The notes: generated by a model from the letters alone, not told the origin. A stretch of DNA of 5,906 nucleotides from an uncultured Clostridia bacterium (GCA_937914725.1 CALDMJ010000094.1:1-5906); one strand, 5' to 3'; counted from the stretch's first letter, positions 1-5,584 are shown. Numbers and translations are program-made.

Positions 1-1307
1 GGGTAGGTTGTGTGACGGACGGGGCGCGACTCGATGAGCGTGTTCCCGCTAAAAATGTCGAGATAGGTTTGCACTTCGTAGCCGTCTTGCGCGCGTTTTT
101 GGCGGTAGTAGCCGTTTTCGTCGAGCAGGTGCGTGAACTCGCCGTCGTCGCGCTTTATAATGTCGCCTTTATTTTTGATGACGGAAAGCGTTTCGCTGCG
201 CCTAACTTTGCGTACGTTTTCGCGTTCGGGCTTGCCGTAAACCTCGGCATAGACGCGTCCATTGTCAAAATACGTGCGGATGAAAATGGGCGTGTCGGCA
301 GTGTTTTTGAACTTTAGGTCACTAGACCCAAACGCGACCATTGCATCAAAGCCTAGCGAAACATAACTGACAGGCATTGAGTGGCGGTTTGCTTCCAAAA
401 TTTGAACGTTGTCCGCAAGCAATAGAGCGTTGTAAAGGGTTGTGCTTGCTTGGCAAACGCCGCCCCCGACGCCGTCGACAAACAGCCCGTTTGAAATGAT
501 GTGTGCGCTTTTATAGCCCTTTTCTTCTGTGCGCCTGCCCGTTGTGGCATTGAACGACACTTCCGCGTGCGGCGCTACGACCATTCCGTTGAACTGCTTG
601 AGCGCAAGCCGAACATTGCTTTGGCGCTCGGCAGTCGAACTCGCAATGCTCGTCGAAAAACGAGACAAGAGTTTTGCGCATTGCAAGTTTTTTTCGCGTG
701 TAACCTGCGGTTCGACAACATCAGCGTGCATAGTTATTGCGACTTGCGGGCTTGATTTGAACTTTGCAAAAATTTGGCGAAAAAGGTTTTCTTTATCAAT
801 CATATAGCCCGTTTTTTCGTGGCTGACCCAAAATTTTTGCGAAAAGTTGGGTGTGAACTGAATTTTTGAATCTTTTGGTAAAACATTTACCTTTGTTAAA
901 ATATTGTCGACTTGTTTGTTGATTGTTGGAAACAAAAACTCAAACGCGACGCTCGGCGCTACGCCCATTGTGATAAGGCTGCTTAGCGCAAACACCGCCT
1001 CGTCGTGGTTGCCGTCGCGCCCCCATTTGGTGCTTTGCGCCGCAATTTGGTAGTTTTGCGATTGCTTATATTCGGGAAACTTTATAGGGAATGTTTGTCC
1101 TTTATAGTTGAGTATAATTTCATATTTTTGCGCAGCATCGGTGCTTGTTTGCACGCCGTAAGGGCGTGCATTTGCTGCGCACTGGAGTTGTCCACAATTT
1201 GGCGTAAATTGTGGACAACTTATTTTTTGTTTGTCACAAGTGGTTGTCGCAATAACGCCCGCTGCCGCCATTGTCACGCAAACAAACATTATCAAAATTT
1301 TCTTCAT
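1..1307 (-). CDS. VanW-family secreted protein with G5-like C-terminal region (3' end outside window)
   Basis: The frame is open from the ATG at 1307-1305 to the window edge, giving 435 residues. The C-terminus is cut off. An AAAGGA ribosome site (1320-1315) lies 7 nt upstream and fixes the start. Residues 1-23 form a signal peptide or membrane anchor (MKKILIMFVCVTMAAAGVIA); C24 follows TTT, a poor lipobox, so a lipoprotein is doubtful. Residues 60-205 resemble the putative peptidoglycan-binding region found in YoaR/VanW proteins. The VanW domain spans about 209-345, with the hallmark GVGGGVCQASTTLYNAL (279-295) and NRHSMPVSYV (307-316). Residues 364-433 look like a G5-type extracellular module (SGNTLIESR near the end). 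VanW proteins are envelope-associated and of unresolved biochemistry; the name comes from a vancomycin-resistance cluster, but this copy has no van neighbours, so resistance should not be inferred. Residues 24-43 are Cys-rich (C24, C31, C38, C43) and are encoded partly by palindromic DNA. Confidence 0.9.
   Translation of the reverse strand, partial: MKKILIMFVCVTMAAAGVIATTTCDKQKISCPQFTPNCGQLQCAANARPYGVQTSTDAAQKYEIILNYKGQTFPIKFPEYKQSQNYQIAAQSTKWGRDGNHDEAVFALSSLITMGVAPSVAFEFLFPTINKQVDNILTKVNVLPKDSKIQFTPNFSQKFWVSHEKTGYMIDKENLFRQIFAKFKSSPQVAITMHADVVEPQVTREKNLQCAKLLSRFSTSIASSTAERQSNVRLALKQFNGMVVAPHAEVSFNATTGRRTEEKGYKSAHIISNGLFVDGVGGGVCQASTTLYNALLLADNVQILEANRHSMPVSYVSLGFDAMVAFGSSDLKFKNTADTPIFIRTYFDNGRVYAEVYGKPERENVRKVRRSETLSVIKNKGDIIKRDDGEFTHLLDENGYYRQKRAQDGYEVQTYLDIFSGNTLIESRPVRHTTY
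1129..1220. repeat. Nested and adjacent perfect inverted repeats inside the VanW gene
   Basis: Three stems lie within 92 bp of coding DNA. (1) A 15-bp perfect inverted repeat, 1186-1200 against 1206-1220, with a 5-nt loop GGCGT. (2) An 8-bp pair TGCACGCC/GGCGTGCA, 1150-1157 against 1163-1170, with loop GTAAG. (3) A 9-bp pair TGCGCAGCA/TGCTGCGCA, 1129-1137 against 1173-1181, enclosing stem 2. They encode roughly residues 30-60, between the signal peptide and the first domain, where insertions are tolerated. The reading frame stays open throughout. Whether this is an inserted palindromic element or an mRNA structure cannot be decided from one copy. Confidence 0.85.
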
Positions 1308-1438
1308 TTGCAAATCCTTTGCATTATTATGTGCATTTTTTTATTAGAATATAACAATACTCAAATGTGCTTGATATAAATCTGTTGTGAGCATTCGTTT
1401 TCTTATTGTCTTAAATTGTCAATAAATATGAATATTTA
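1308..1438. other. AT-rich gap between glycosyltransferase and VanW gene
   Basis: This 131-bp gap separates two minus-strand genes. It holds the VanW ribosome site and an AT palindrome at the glycosyltransferase stop. On the minus strand there is one TTGACA (1422-1417), but no TATAAT-like hexamer stands at the right distance, so no promoter is called. No GC-rich stem followed by a T-run is visible. Read-through from the glycosyltransferase into the VanW gene is possible but not shown. Confidence 0.5.
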
Positions 1439-1440
1439 TT
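1421..1440. repeat. Perfect AT palindrome overlapping the glycosyltransferase stop codon
   Basis: AATAAATAT (1421-1429) and ATATTTATT (1432-1440) are exact reverse complements around a 2-nt centre, and they overlap the TAA stop (1441-1439, minus strand). With only A/T pairs it is a weak terminator at best. It could instead be a protein-binding palindrome or chance in AT-rich DNA. Confidence 0.6.
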
Positions 1441-2500
1441 ATAGCAAAGATTTAAAGAAGTTAAAGTTGCGGCGGGCGTCGGACGATGTGGGTTTGATTT
1501 TGCAGGCTTTGCTTGCGTAGCGGACGGCGCTGCGGTTGTCGCCTAGTTTGTGGTAACAAATCGCGGCGTTATAGTAGGGGATAAAATCATAACAATCAGG
1601 TAGTACAAAGCCGCCGCTATTGACGTCGGGCGTTTGTACGGCAAGTTTCAGCCAGTAAAGCGCTTCGCAGTAGCGAGCATTTTCGATGAGGTAGAGTGAG
1701 AGTTCGCACAAAACTTCGCTATGTGGTGCGCCGTATGCAAACGACGCAAAAAGCGATTCAAGCGCGCGCGTCGTCTGCCCGAGTGTGTAGTAGCACTTAC
1801 CGCGATTGAGACACGCTTGAATTTTGTTTTCAACGAATCCTTCGCGACGCAATAAAAAGTCATCGTATGCTTCAATGGCTTTTTCTAATTTATCATTATA
1901 GTATAATTCGTTTGCGTAATAAAATTGCATTCGTGGTGAAAAGTCATAGTTTTGCGCGATAAGTTTTTCAAAAATTTTTAAATTGCGCTGCGGGGCAGTT
2001 GCTTTGATTTTGCGATGTTCTATAACAATGTCGGTGTGGACAATTTTCCCGCTTGGCGTGATTGCTTCGTGAATTGGGTCTTGGAAGTAGAACGCGGGGC
2101 TGTTTTTTACAATGCGTTCCCGCATAAAGCAAAAGGTGGGCTTATTGCGCGCGTCAAAGGCGGTGGCGTATTTCATAAAGTAGACGTCCGCGCAGACGGT
2201 TTGCAATTTTAGTTGCTTAATTTTTTCGATGTTTTCATTTGTGATATAGTCGTCCGCATCCAGCCACATCATATATGGTTTTGTGGCCTTGCTGAAGGCG
2301 AAGTTTCGCGCGCGCGAAAAGTCGTCGCACCATTCAAAGTCGAACACTTTTGCGCCTGCGCGCTCCGCAATTTGTTTTGTTTTGTCGCGGCTGCCTGTGT
2401 CGACGACAATGAGTTCGTCCGCAAACTTTTGGGCGCAATGCAGCGCGCGCTCAAGGACGAGTTCTTCGTCCTTGACTATCATACATACGCTTATTTCCAT
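1439..2500 (-). CDS. Family 2 glycosyltransferase with TPR-like C-terminal half
   Basis: A 353-residue cytoplasmic protein with no signal peptide or membrane segment. Residues 1-110 are a GT-A fold of glycosyltransferase family 2. They start with the typical ISVCMIVKDEE (3-13), followed by VVDTGSRDKT (32-41), DDFSRARNFAFSKAT (59-73) and the DxD-type metal/nucleotide-sugar motif DADD (81-84). DPIHEAI (141-147) matches the conserved His-Glu stretch of this subfamily. Residues 190-345 are helical and repeat-like, with TPR-style segments near 195-215, 226-255 and 307-338 (NAAICYHKLGDNRSAVRYASKA). This GT2-TPR pairing is common in Firmicutes and often acts on proteins or surface glycans; the acceptor here is unknown. 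The start is firm because homologues begin at the same motif. No Shine-Dalgarno is visible upstream, unlike the other genes here. It is transcribed divergently from gpsA. Confidence 0.88.
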   Translation of the reverse strand: MEISVCMIVKDEELVLERALHCAQKFADELIVVDTGSRDKTKQIAERAGAKVFDFEWCDDFSRARNFAFSKATKPYMMWLDADDYITNENIEKIKQLKLQTVCADVYFMKYATAFDARNKPTFCFMRERIVKNSPAFYFQDPIHEAITPSGKIVHTDIVIEHRKIKATAPQRNLKIFEKLIAQNYDFSPRMQFYYANELYYNDKLEKAIEAYDDFLLRREGFVENKIQACLNRGKCYYTLGQTTRALESLFASFAYGAPHSEVLCELSLYLIENARYCEALYWLKLAVQTPDVNSGGFVLPDCYDFIPYYNAAICYHKLGDNRSAVRYASKACKIKPTSSDARRNFNFFKSLL

Positions 2501-2506
2501 ACCACT

Positions 2507-2512
2507 ATTATA
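2507..2512 (-). promoter_or_regulatory. TATAAT -10-like hexamer 6 nt before the glycosyltransferase ATG
   Basis: On the minus strand, TATAAT (2512-2507) is followed by AGTGGT and then the ATG at 2500. If it is used, transcription would start at about the A of the ATG, giving a leaderless mRNA. That would fit the absence of a ribosome site. No -35 or extended -10 is seen, because the hairpin repeat at 2517-2552 occupies that position. Treat as a weak candidate. Confidence 0.3.
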
Positions 2513-2516
2513 TTCT

Positions 2517-2763
2517 GCGGGAAAGCCCGCGGCTACAGGTACTGTCCCTACGCCTAAGTTGTTTGCGCGGGCGGCGCTATATAATGCGTTCTAGTTTAAT
2601 TTGTACTCGGGTGCCAGACGCACTGCCACGGGTACTGTTCCTACGCCAAAGTTGCTTGTGTGGATGACTTTTTTTAGCCTGTTCTAGTGGCGTATGTTTT
2701 CGTTGGGTGGCAAACGCCACTGGTGGCGGGGATAGCCCCGCGGCTCTAGGAACTGTTTGTATG
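2517..2763 (+). repeat. Hairpin-repeat cluster 1 (tandem, about 93-bp period)
   Basis: Four copies of a dispersed hairpin unit. Stems: GCGGG-AAAG-CCCGC at 2517-2530; GTGC-CAGAC-GCAC at 2611-2623; GTGGC-AAAC-GCCAC at 2707-2720; GCGGGG-ATAG-CCCCGC at 2726-2741. Three stems are followed by a conserved tail like GGTACTGTCCCTACG (2538-2552 and 2631-2645, degenerate at 2748-2763). The first two units are direct repeats offset by exactly 93 bp, both in the tail and in GTTCTAGT (2588-2595 and 2681-2688). Short open frames here have no ribosome site and follow the repeat, so no gene is called. Same family as 4131-4286 and 5322-5531. Confidence 0.85.
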
Positions 2764-2780
2764 TTAAAGTTAGTATTGAG

Positions 2781-2801
2781 GACGGCGCGCTGCCGTTTTT
2801 T
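2781..2801 (+). terminator. Intrinsic-terminator-like hairpin after repeat cluster 1
   Basis: ACGGC (2782-2786), loop GCGCT, GCCGT (2792-2796), running into six Ts (2796-2801). The stem is GC-rich and the T-run directional, so it would act on plus-strand transcripts. No plus-strand gene lies upstream in the intergenic region, so it would end either a transcript of the repeat array or antisense read-through from the glycosyltransferase locus. Confidence 0.55.
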
Positions 2802-2857
2802 ATGTATTAGTAATAACTAGCGCAGTCAAGGAGTTTAGTAACCCATAATAAATTGCG

Positions 2858-2921
2858 CTCCCTTCCGAGATTTCTCCACTGCAATGACTTTGACAAGTCA
2901 TTTTCGGTCGAAATGACAATA
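2858..2921 (-). repeat. Decayed copy of the widespread TCATTTCGACCGAA / GAGAAATCTC extragenic repeat
   Basis: Read on the minus strand, this stretch contains TGTCATTTCGACCGAAAATG and then GTGGAGAAATCTC. From memory, these blocks belong to an extragenic repeat found in many unrelated bacterial genomes. That repeat yields spurious open frames with peptides like SFRPKGEIS or HFDRREKS; here one frame reads LSFRPKMTCQSHCSGEIS. It includes a perfect hairpin AATGACTT-TGAC-AAGTCATT (2883-2902). It also has an alternative pairing of GTCATTTTCG (2897-2906) with CGAAATGAC (2909-2917), with one bulge. Family assignment rests on recall, not on a search. Confidence 0.6.
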
Positions 2922-2981
2922 AAGAGAGTGGCTTGTCACTTTGATAAGGTTTTTCTTTTTTTTCGCCGTGTCGTGCGATGC

Positions 2982-3011
2982 TTGACTTTCGGGGCAAAAA
3001 TGATATATAAT
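2982..3011 (+). promoter_or_regulatory. Sigma-A-type promoter for gpsA
   Basis: TTGACT (2982-2987), 18-nt spacer, TATAAT (3006-3011). This is the best promoter in the window. Transcription would start near 3018, leaving a leader of about 67 nt before the gpsA ATG at 3085. It also excludes the upstream in-frame ATG at 3010, which overlaps the -10 box and lies before the predicted transcription start. Confidence 0.75.
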
Positions 3012-3071
3012 GAACATTATAATAAATAGACAGGTTATGCGTGCGGAGTTAGTGGGGCGCGCGGCTTGCCG

Positions 3072-3080
3072 AAAGGTGGA
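3072..3080 (+). promoter_or_regulatory. gpsA ribosome binding site (decides the start)
   Basis: AAAGGTGGA ends 4 nt before the ATG at 3085. It supports starting gpsA at MDISVLGCGRWG rather than 25 codons upstream, where the extension has no family resemblance. Confidence 0.75.
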
Positions 3081-3084
3081 AATT

Positions 3085-4050
3085 ATGGACATATCAGTTT
3101 TGGGATGCGGTCGTTGGGGAACATTTTTGGCATATTATTTGAGTGATTTGCACAACATAACATTGTGGGGGCGTCCCGATTCGCGACACATCAAGGAGTT
3201 GCAAGAAACGCGCAAAAATGAGTATTTGACACTCAAGGACAATATTTCGGTCGAAACCGACTTGTCAGTTGCTATGAAAAACGAAGTCGTTGTTATTTCA
3301 ATTCTCACGCAAGAAATGGGCAACCTTATGGAGCAACTATCAGCGTTTGACCTAAATACACATAAGTTTGTGCTTTGTATGAAGGGCATTGAGAGCGAAA
3401 CGGGCAAGCGCATTAGCGAGATTATGATTGAACGTGGCGTTGACCCCAACAACATTGCATTGTGGGTTGGACCGGGGCACGTGCAAAACTTTCTGCAAGG
3501 TACGCCAAACTGTATGATTATTCATTCGTATGACATCAAACTCGCAAAACGCCTTGTGCGCGAATTTTCGTCACCGCTCATTCGCTTTTACGTCGGGAAC
3601 GACATTATCGGCGGCGAAATTGGTTCGGCGGGTAAGAATGTCTTGGGTATCGCTGCGGGGATGCTTGACGGCATCGGGATGTCGTGCCTCAAGGGCGCGC
3701 TTATGTCGCGCGGAACATATGAAATCGCAAAACTCATACAAGCAATGGGTGGGCGTGTTATGACCGCGTACGGACTCAGTCACCTTGGCGACTTTGAAGC
3801 GACATTGTTTTCGCCGTATTCGCACAATCGTATGTGGGGCGAATTGTATGTTAAGGGCGAGCATTACGGAAAATCTGCCGAGGGCGTAGGCAATGTCAAA
3901 GGTATAATGCAACTAGCGCACAAGCATAATATTTCGATGCCGATAACAAACGCACTCTATAACATTATATATAATAACGCGGACTATAAAAATGAGTTCC
4001 GCAACCTATTTTTGCGCGACACCAAAGAAGAATTTGTCGAATTTGTGTGA
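3085..4050 (+). CDS. gpsA: NAD(P)-dependent glycerol-3-phosphate dehydrogenase
   Basis: A 321-residue cytosolic enzyme, near the usual 330. It interconverts dihydroxyacetone phosphate and sn-glycerol-3-phosphate, the precursor of phospholipids and glycerol-based wall polymers. The N-terminal Rossmann domain starts with VLGCGRWGT (5-13; family GxGxWG). VLCMKGIE (96-103) carries a conserved lysine (K100). The C-terminal helical domain has GEIGSAGKNVLGIAAGMLDG (177-196) with the catalytic lysine K184, KGALMSRG (203-210), GLSHLGDFEAT (230-240), and SHNRMWGE (246-253) with the substrate-binding N248-R249. The usual GPSFA/GPNFA motif is replaced by GPGHVQNFLQG (129-139), so this is a divergent branch, but all catalytic positions I can identify are present. 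The start is set by promoter and ribosome-site positions. No terminator follows before pyk, 243 bp downstream, so co-transcription is possible. Confidence 0.93.
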   Translation: MDISVLGCGRWGTFLAYYLSDLHNITLWGRPDSRHIKELQETRKNEYLTLKDNISVETDLSVAMKNEVVVISILTQEMGNLMEQLSAFDLNTHKFVLCMKGIESETGKRISEIMIERGVDPNNIALWVGPGHVQNFLQGTPNCMIIHSYDIKLAKRLVREFSSPLIRFYVGNDIIGGEIGSAGKNVLGIAAGMLDGIGMSCLKGALMSRGTYEIAKLIQAMGGRVMTAYGLSHLGDFEATLFSPYSHNRMWGELYVKGEHYGKSAEGVGNVKGIMQLAHKHNISMPITNALYNIIYNNADYKNEFRNLFLRDTKEEFVEFV

Positions 4051-4130
4051 TATTGCACCAATGGCGTATGCCCTTAATAGCAAAAAGACATAAATAGTGT
4101 TCTCGTACGTCGCCTATAAAAGTAATTGAC

Positions 4131-4286
4131 GTGTAGGGACAGTATTCACAGCCGCGGGGCTATCCCCGCCAGCCGTGGGCTATCGCACCGAGAACAATCG
4201 AGTATAGAAAGTGGTTGACTACGCCGCCGACAAAGGCAAAATGCGTGTAGAGACAGTACCTGCAGCCGTGGGCTATCCCACCGAGG
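4131..4286 (-). repeat. Hairpin-repeat cluster 2, left arm of an inverted pair around pyk
   Basis: Three units in reverse orientation. Stems: GCGGGG-CTAT-CCCCGC (4154-4169, perfect), GTGGG-CTAT-CGCAC (4175-4188, one mismatch), and GTGGG-CTAT-CCCAC (4268-4281, perfect). Loop offsets are 20 and 93 bp. The conserved tail appears as GTAGGGACAGT (4133-4143) and GTAGAGACAGTACCTGCAGC (4247-4266). Positions 4170-4281 are the near-identical reverse complement of 5324-5422, except for 13 extra bases here (4210-4222). Just upstream, 4051-4130 holds nothing I recognise. The array ends at ACCGAG, 8 nt before the pyk ATG. Confidence 0.85.
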
Positions 4287-4290
4287 AGGA
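4268..4290 (+). promoter_or_regulatory. Repeat hairpin directly upstream of the pyk ribosome site
   Basis: The perfect stem GTGGG/CCCAC (4268-4281) ends 2 nt before the Shine-Dalgarno AGGAGGA (4284-4290). The ATG follows at 4294, leaving a rather short 4-nt spacer after AGGAGG. The first bases of the site (GAG) are the conserved end of the repeat (ACCGAG), so repeat and ribosome site are fused. An mRNA hairpin here could modulate ribosome loading; that is inference. Confidence 0.55.
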
Positions 4291-4293
4291 AGT

Positions 4294-5322
4294 ATGAAAA
4301 GAATAACAAAAATAGTATGTACGCTTGGACCAGCAAGCAATAAAAAAGAAATAATCAGCAAAATGATGGACGCAGGTATGGACTACGCGCGCCTCAATAT
4401 GAGTCACGGAACAGTCGATTCTCAGCAAAAAATTGTCGACGAACTAACGGACTTGCGCCGTGAGCGCGGACTCAAACTTATGGTGGACACAAAAGGACCC
4501 GAAATGCGTATCGGCACATTCAAAGATGGGCAAGTCGAACTCAAAGCAGGCAACGTGTTCACTTTCACAGCAAACGACGTCGTCGGGGATGAAAATATTG
4601 TTTCGCTAAAATATAAAAATCTTGTCAATGAAGTCAAGAGCGGCGACAAAATTTTCGCCAATAACGGACGTATCGTGCTCGTCGTTGAGCAAGTCACAAA
4701 AACAGACATCGCGTGCAAAATTGAGTTTGGGGGCGCTTTGTCAAACAATAAAGGCTTGAACGTGCCAAACGTCGATCCAAGCACGCCATATATTTCTCCA
4801 GCGGACGAAATCGACTTGAAGTTCGCAGTAAGAAATAAAGCCGACCTCTTGGCGCTGTCATTTGTCAGTTGCGCGCAAAATGTTCGCGACGTCAAAGAGT
4901 TTTTGGCGCGAAACGGCGGCGAGAATATCAAACTTATTGCGAAAATTGAGAACGCAAGCGGAGTTGAAAACATTGAGGAGATTTTAGACGAGTGCGACGG
5001 AGTAATGGTAGCGCGCGGAGATTTAGGAGTCGAAATTCCGCTTGAAAAAATACCGCCAATTCAAAAAAAACTCATTTCGCTTTGCAATGTCAAGCGTAAG
5101 TTTTGCATAGTCGCAACCGAAATGCTTGAAAGTATGATTGATTCGACGCGTCCAACGCGCGCGGAAGTCAACGATGTTGCGAATGCGATTTATGAAGAAG
5201 CGAGCGCGACGATGTTGTCGGGCGAAACTGCGGCAGGCATTGACCCTGTCAATGTTGTCACCACGATGACGAAGATTATTCTTGAGACCGAAAAACACAT
5301 CTACGGCGTTTCCGTCCTCTAG
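4294..5322 (+). CDS. pyk: Pyruvate kinase, short form lacking the C-terminal domain
   Basis: A 342-residue cytosolic enzyme converting phosphoenolpyruvate and ADP to pyruvate and ATP. The start is canonical (MKRITKIVCTLGPAS). A-domain motifs: RLNMSHG (33-39), DTKGPEMR (65-72), IAKIEN (215-220; catalytic K217, metal ligand E219), VARGDLGVE (239-247; metal ligand D243), ATEMLESM (274-281; T275), RPTRAEVNDVANA (286-298), MLSGETAAG (307-315). The B domain spans about 70-170. Family members are usually 470 residues or more. This one stops right after the A-domain's last helix, so the allosteric C domain is missing. Its TAG stop overlaps the first base of a hairpin repeat. Two oddities: the usual DDG of the B domain is NNG (123-125), and ATQML is ATEML (E276). 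The frame is intact and the active site nearly complete, so it is probably expressed. It may be a natural short form or a truncation product. Confidence 0.9.
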   Translation: MKRITKIVCTLGPASNKKEIISKMMDAGMDYARLNMSHGTVDSQQKIVDELTDLRRERGLKLMVDTKGPEMRIGTFKDGQVELKAGNVFTFTANDVVGDENIVSLKYKNLVNEVKSGDKIFANNGRIVLVVEQVTKTDIACKIEFGGALSNNKGLNVPNVDPSTPYISPADEIDLKFAVRNKADLLALSFVSCAQNVRDVKEFLARNGGENIKLIAKIENASGVENIEEILDECDGVMVARGDLGVEIPLEKIPPIQKKLISLCNVKRKFCIVATEMLESMIDSTRPTRAEVNDVANAIYEEASATMLSGETAAGIDPVNVVTTMTKIILETEKHIYGVSVL

Positions 5323-5531
5323 CGGGGATAGCCCCGCGGCTGCAGGTGCTGTCTCTACACGCATTTTACCTTTGTCGGCGGCTTCTATACTCGATTGTTC
5401 TCGGTGGGATAGCGCACGGCTGCAGGTACTTTCCCTACGAAGATTTTTACTTTCGCAGACGGCGTTCTTACTTTTCTTTATATCATTCTTGTTCTCGGCG
5501 GGGATAGCAAACACAATAAATGCAGGTTTGG
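5322..5531 (+). repeat. Hairpin-repeat cluster 3, right arm of the inverted pair around pyk
   Basis: Three tandem units. Stems: GCGGGG-ATAG-CCCCGC (5322-5337, perfect), GTGGG-ATAG-CGCAC (5404-5417, one mismatch), and GGCGGGGATAGC (5497-5508) with its 3' arm lost. Offsets are 81 and 95 bp. Tails GCAGGTGCTGTCTCTAC (5342-5358) and GCAGGTACTTTCCCTACG (5422-5439) follow the first two; the third keeps only TGCAGGT (5521-5527). Each of the first two units ends in TTGTTCTC just before the next stem. The first unit begins on the last base of the pyk stop codon. No remnant of a pyruvate kinase C domain was found between 5323 and 5730. Confidence 0.85.
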
Positions 5532-5554
5532 CGAGTGGTATTATACTTATTTAG

Positions 5555-5584
5555 GCATATAGTCGATTGGCTATGTGCTTTTTT
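5555..5584 (+). terminator. Intrinsic terminator downstream of pyk and repeat cluster 3
   Basis: GCATATAG (5555-5562) pairs with CTATGTGC (5571-5578) with one G-T wobble and an 8-nt loop, followed by six Ts (5579-5584). It would end plus-strand transcripts from pyk and the repeats. The stem is moderately AT-rich. Confidence 0.6.

Noticed and set aside
1..1307. Vancomycin-resistance function
   Set aside because: VanW-domain proteins are widespread in Clostridia without van clusters; no vanA, vanH, vanX or vanS/R-like gene is here.
1005..1379. 124-residue plus-strand open frame
   Set aside because: It is antisense to the VanW gene, whose frame is intact with a signal peptide and the VanW motif.
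2213..2594. Small plus-strand open frames (2213-2557 and 2283-2594) near the glycosyltransferase start
   Set aside because: They are antisense to the glycosyltransferase N-terminus and end in the repeat; no ribosome site or family match.
2517..2763. CRISPR array
   Set aside because: Units are 80-96 bp apart, the whole unit rather than a short repeat is conserved, and the intervening DNA is itself related between units. No cas gene is present.
3010..3084. 25-codon N-terminal extension of gpsA
   Set aside because: The ATG at 3010 overlaps the TATAAT box and the predicted transcript starts after it; a ribosome site and the family's usual N-terminus are at 3085.
2800..3092. Two minus-strand open frames of about 65 residues
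   Set aside because: Their peptides (such as LSFRPK and SGEIS) are the typical translation of an extragenic repeat, not a protein.
4126..4154. TTGACG as a -35 box for pyk
   Set aside because: The -10 position falls in CAGCCG within the repeat stem, with no TATAAT likeness.
4146..4361. 71-residue minus-strand open frame with an internal repeat (DSPRLQVLSL, DSPRLAGI)
   Set aside because: It is a translation of the hairpin repeats, and its N-terminal part is antisense to the start of pyk.
4422..4973. 183-residue open frame on the minus strand
   Set aside because: It lies antisense to pyk, whose motifs are unmistakable; the frame is a by-product of codon bias and has no recognisable domain.
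5023..5514. 163-residue open frame on the minus strand
   Set aside because: It is antisense to the end of pyk and runs through the repeat array; the composition is Arg-rich and domain-free.
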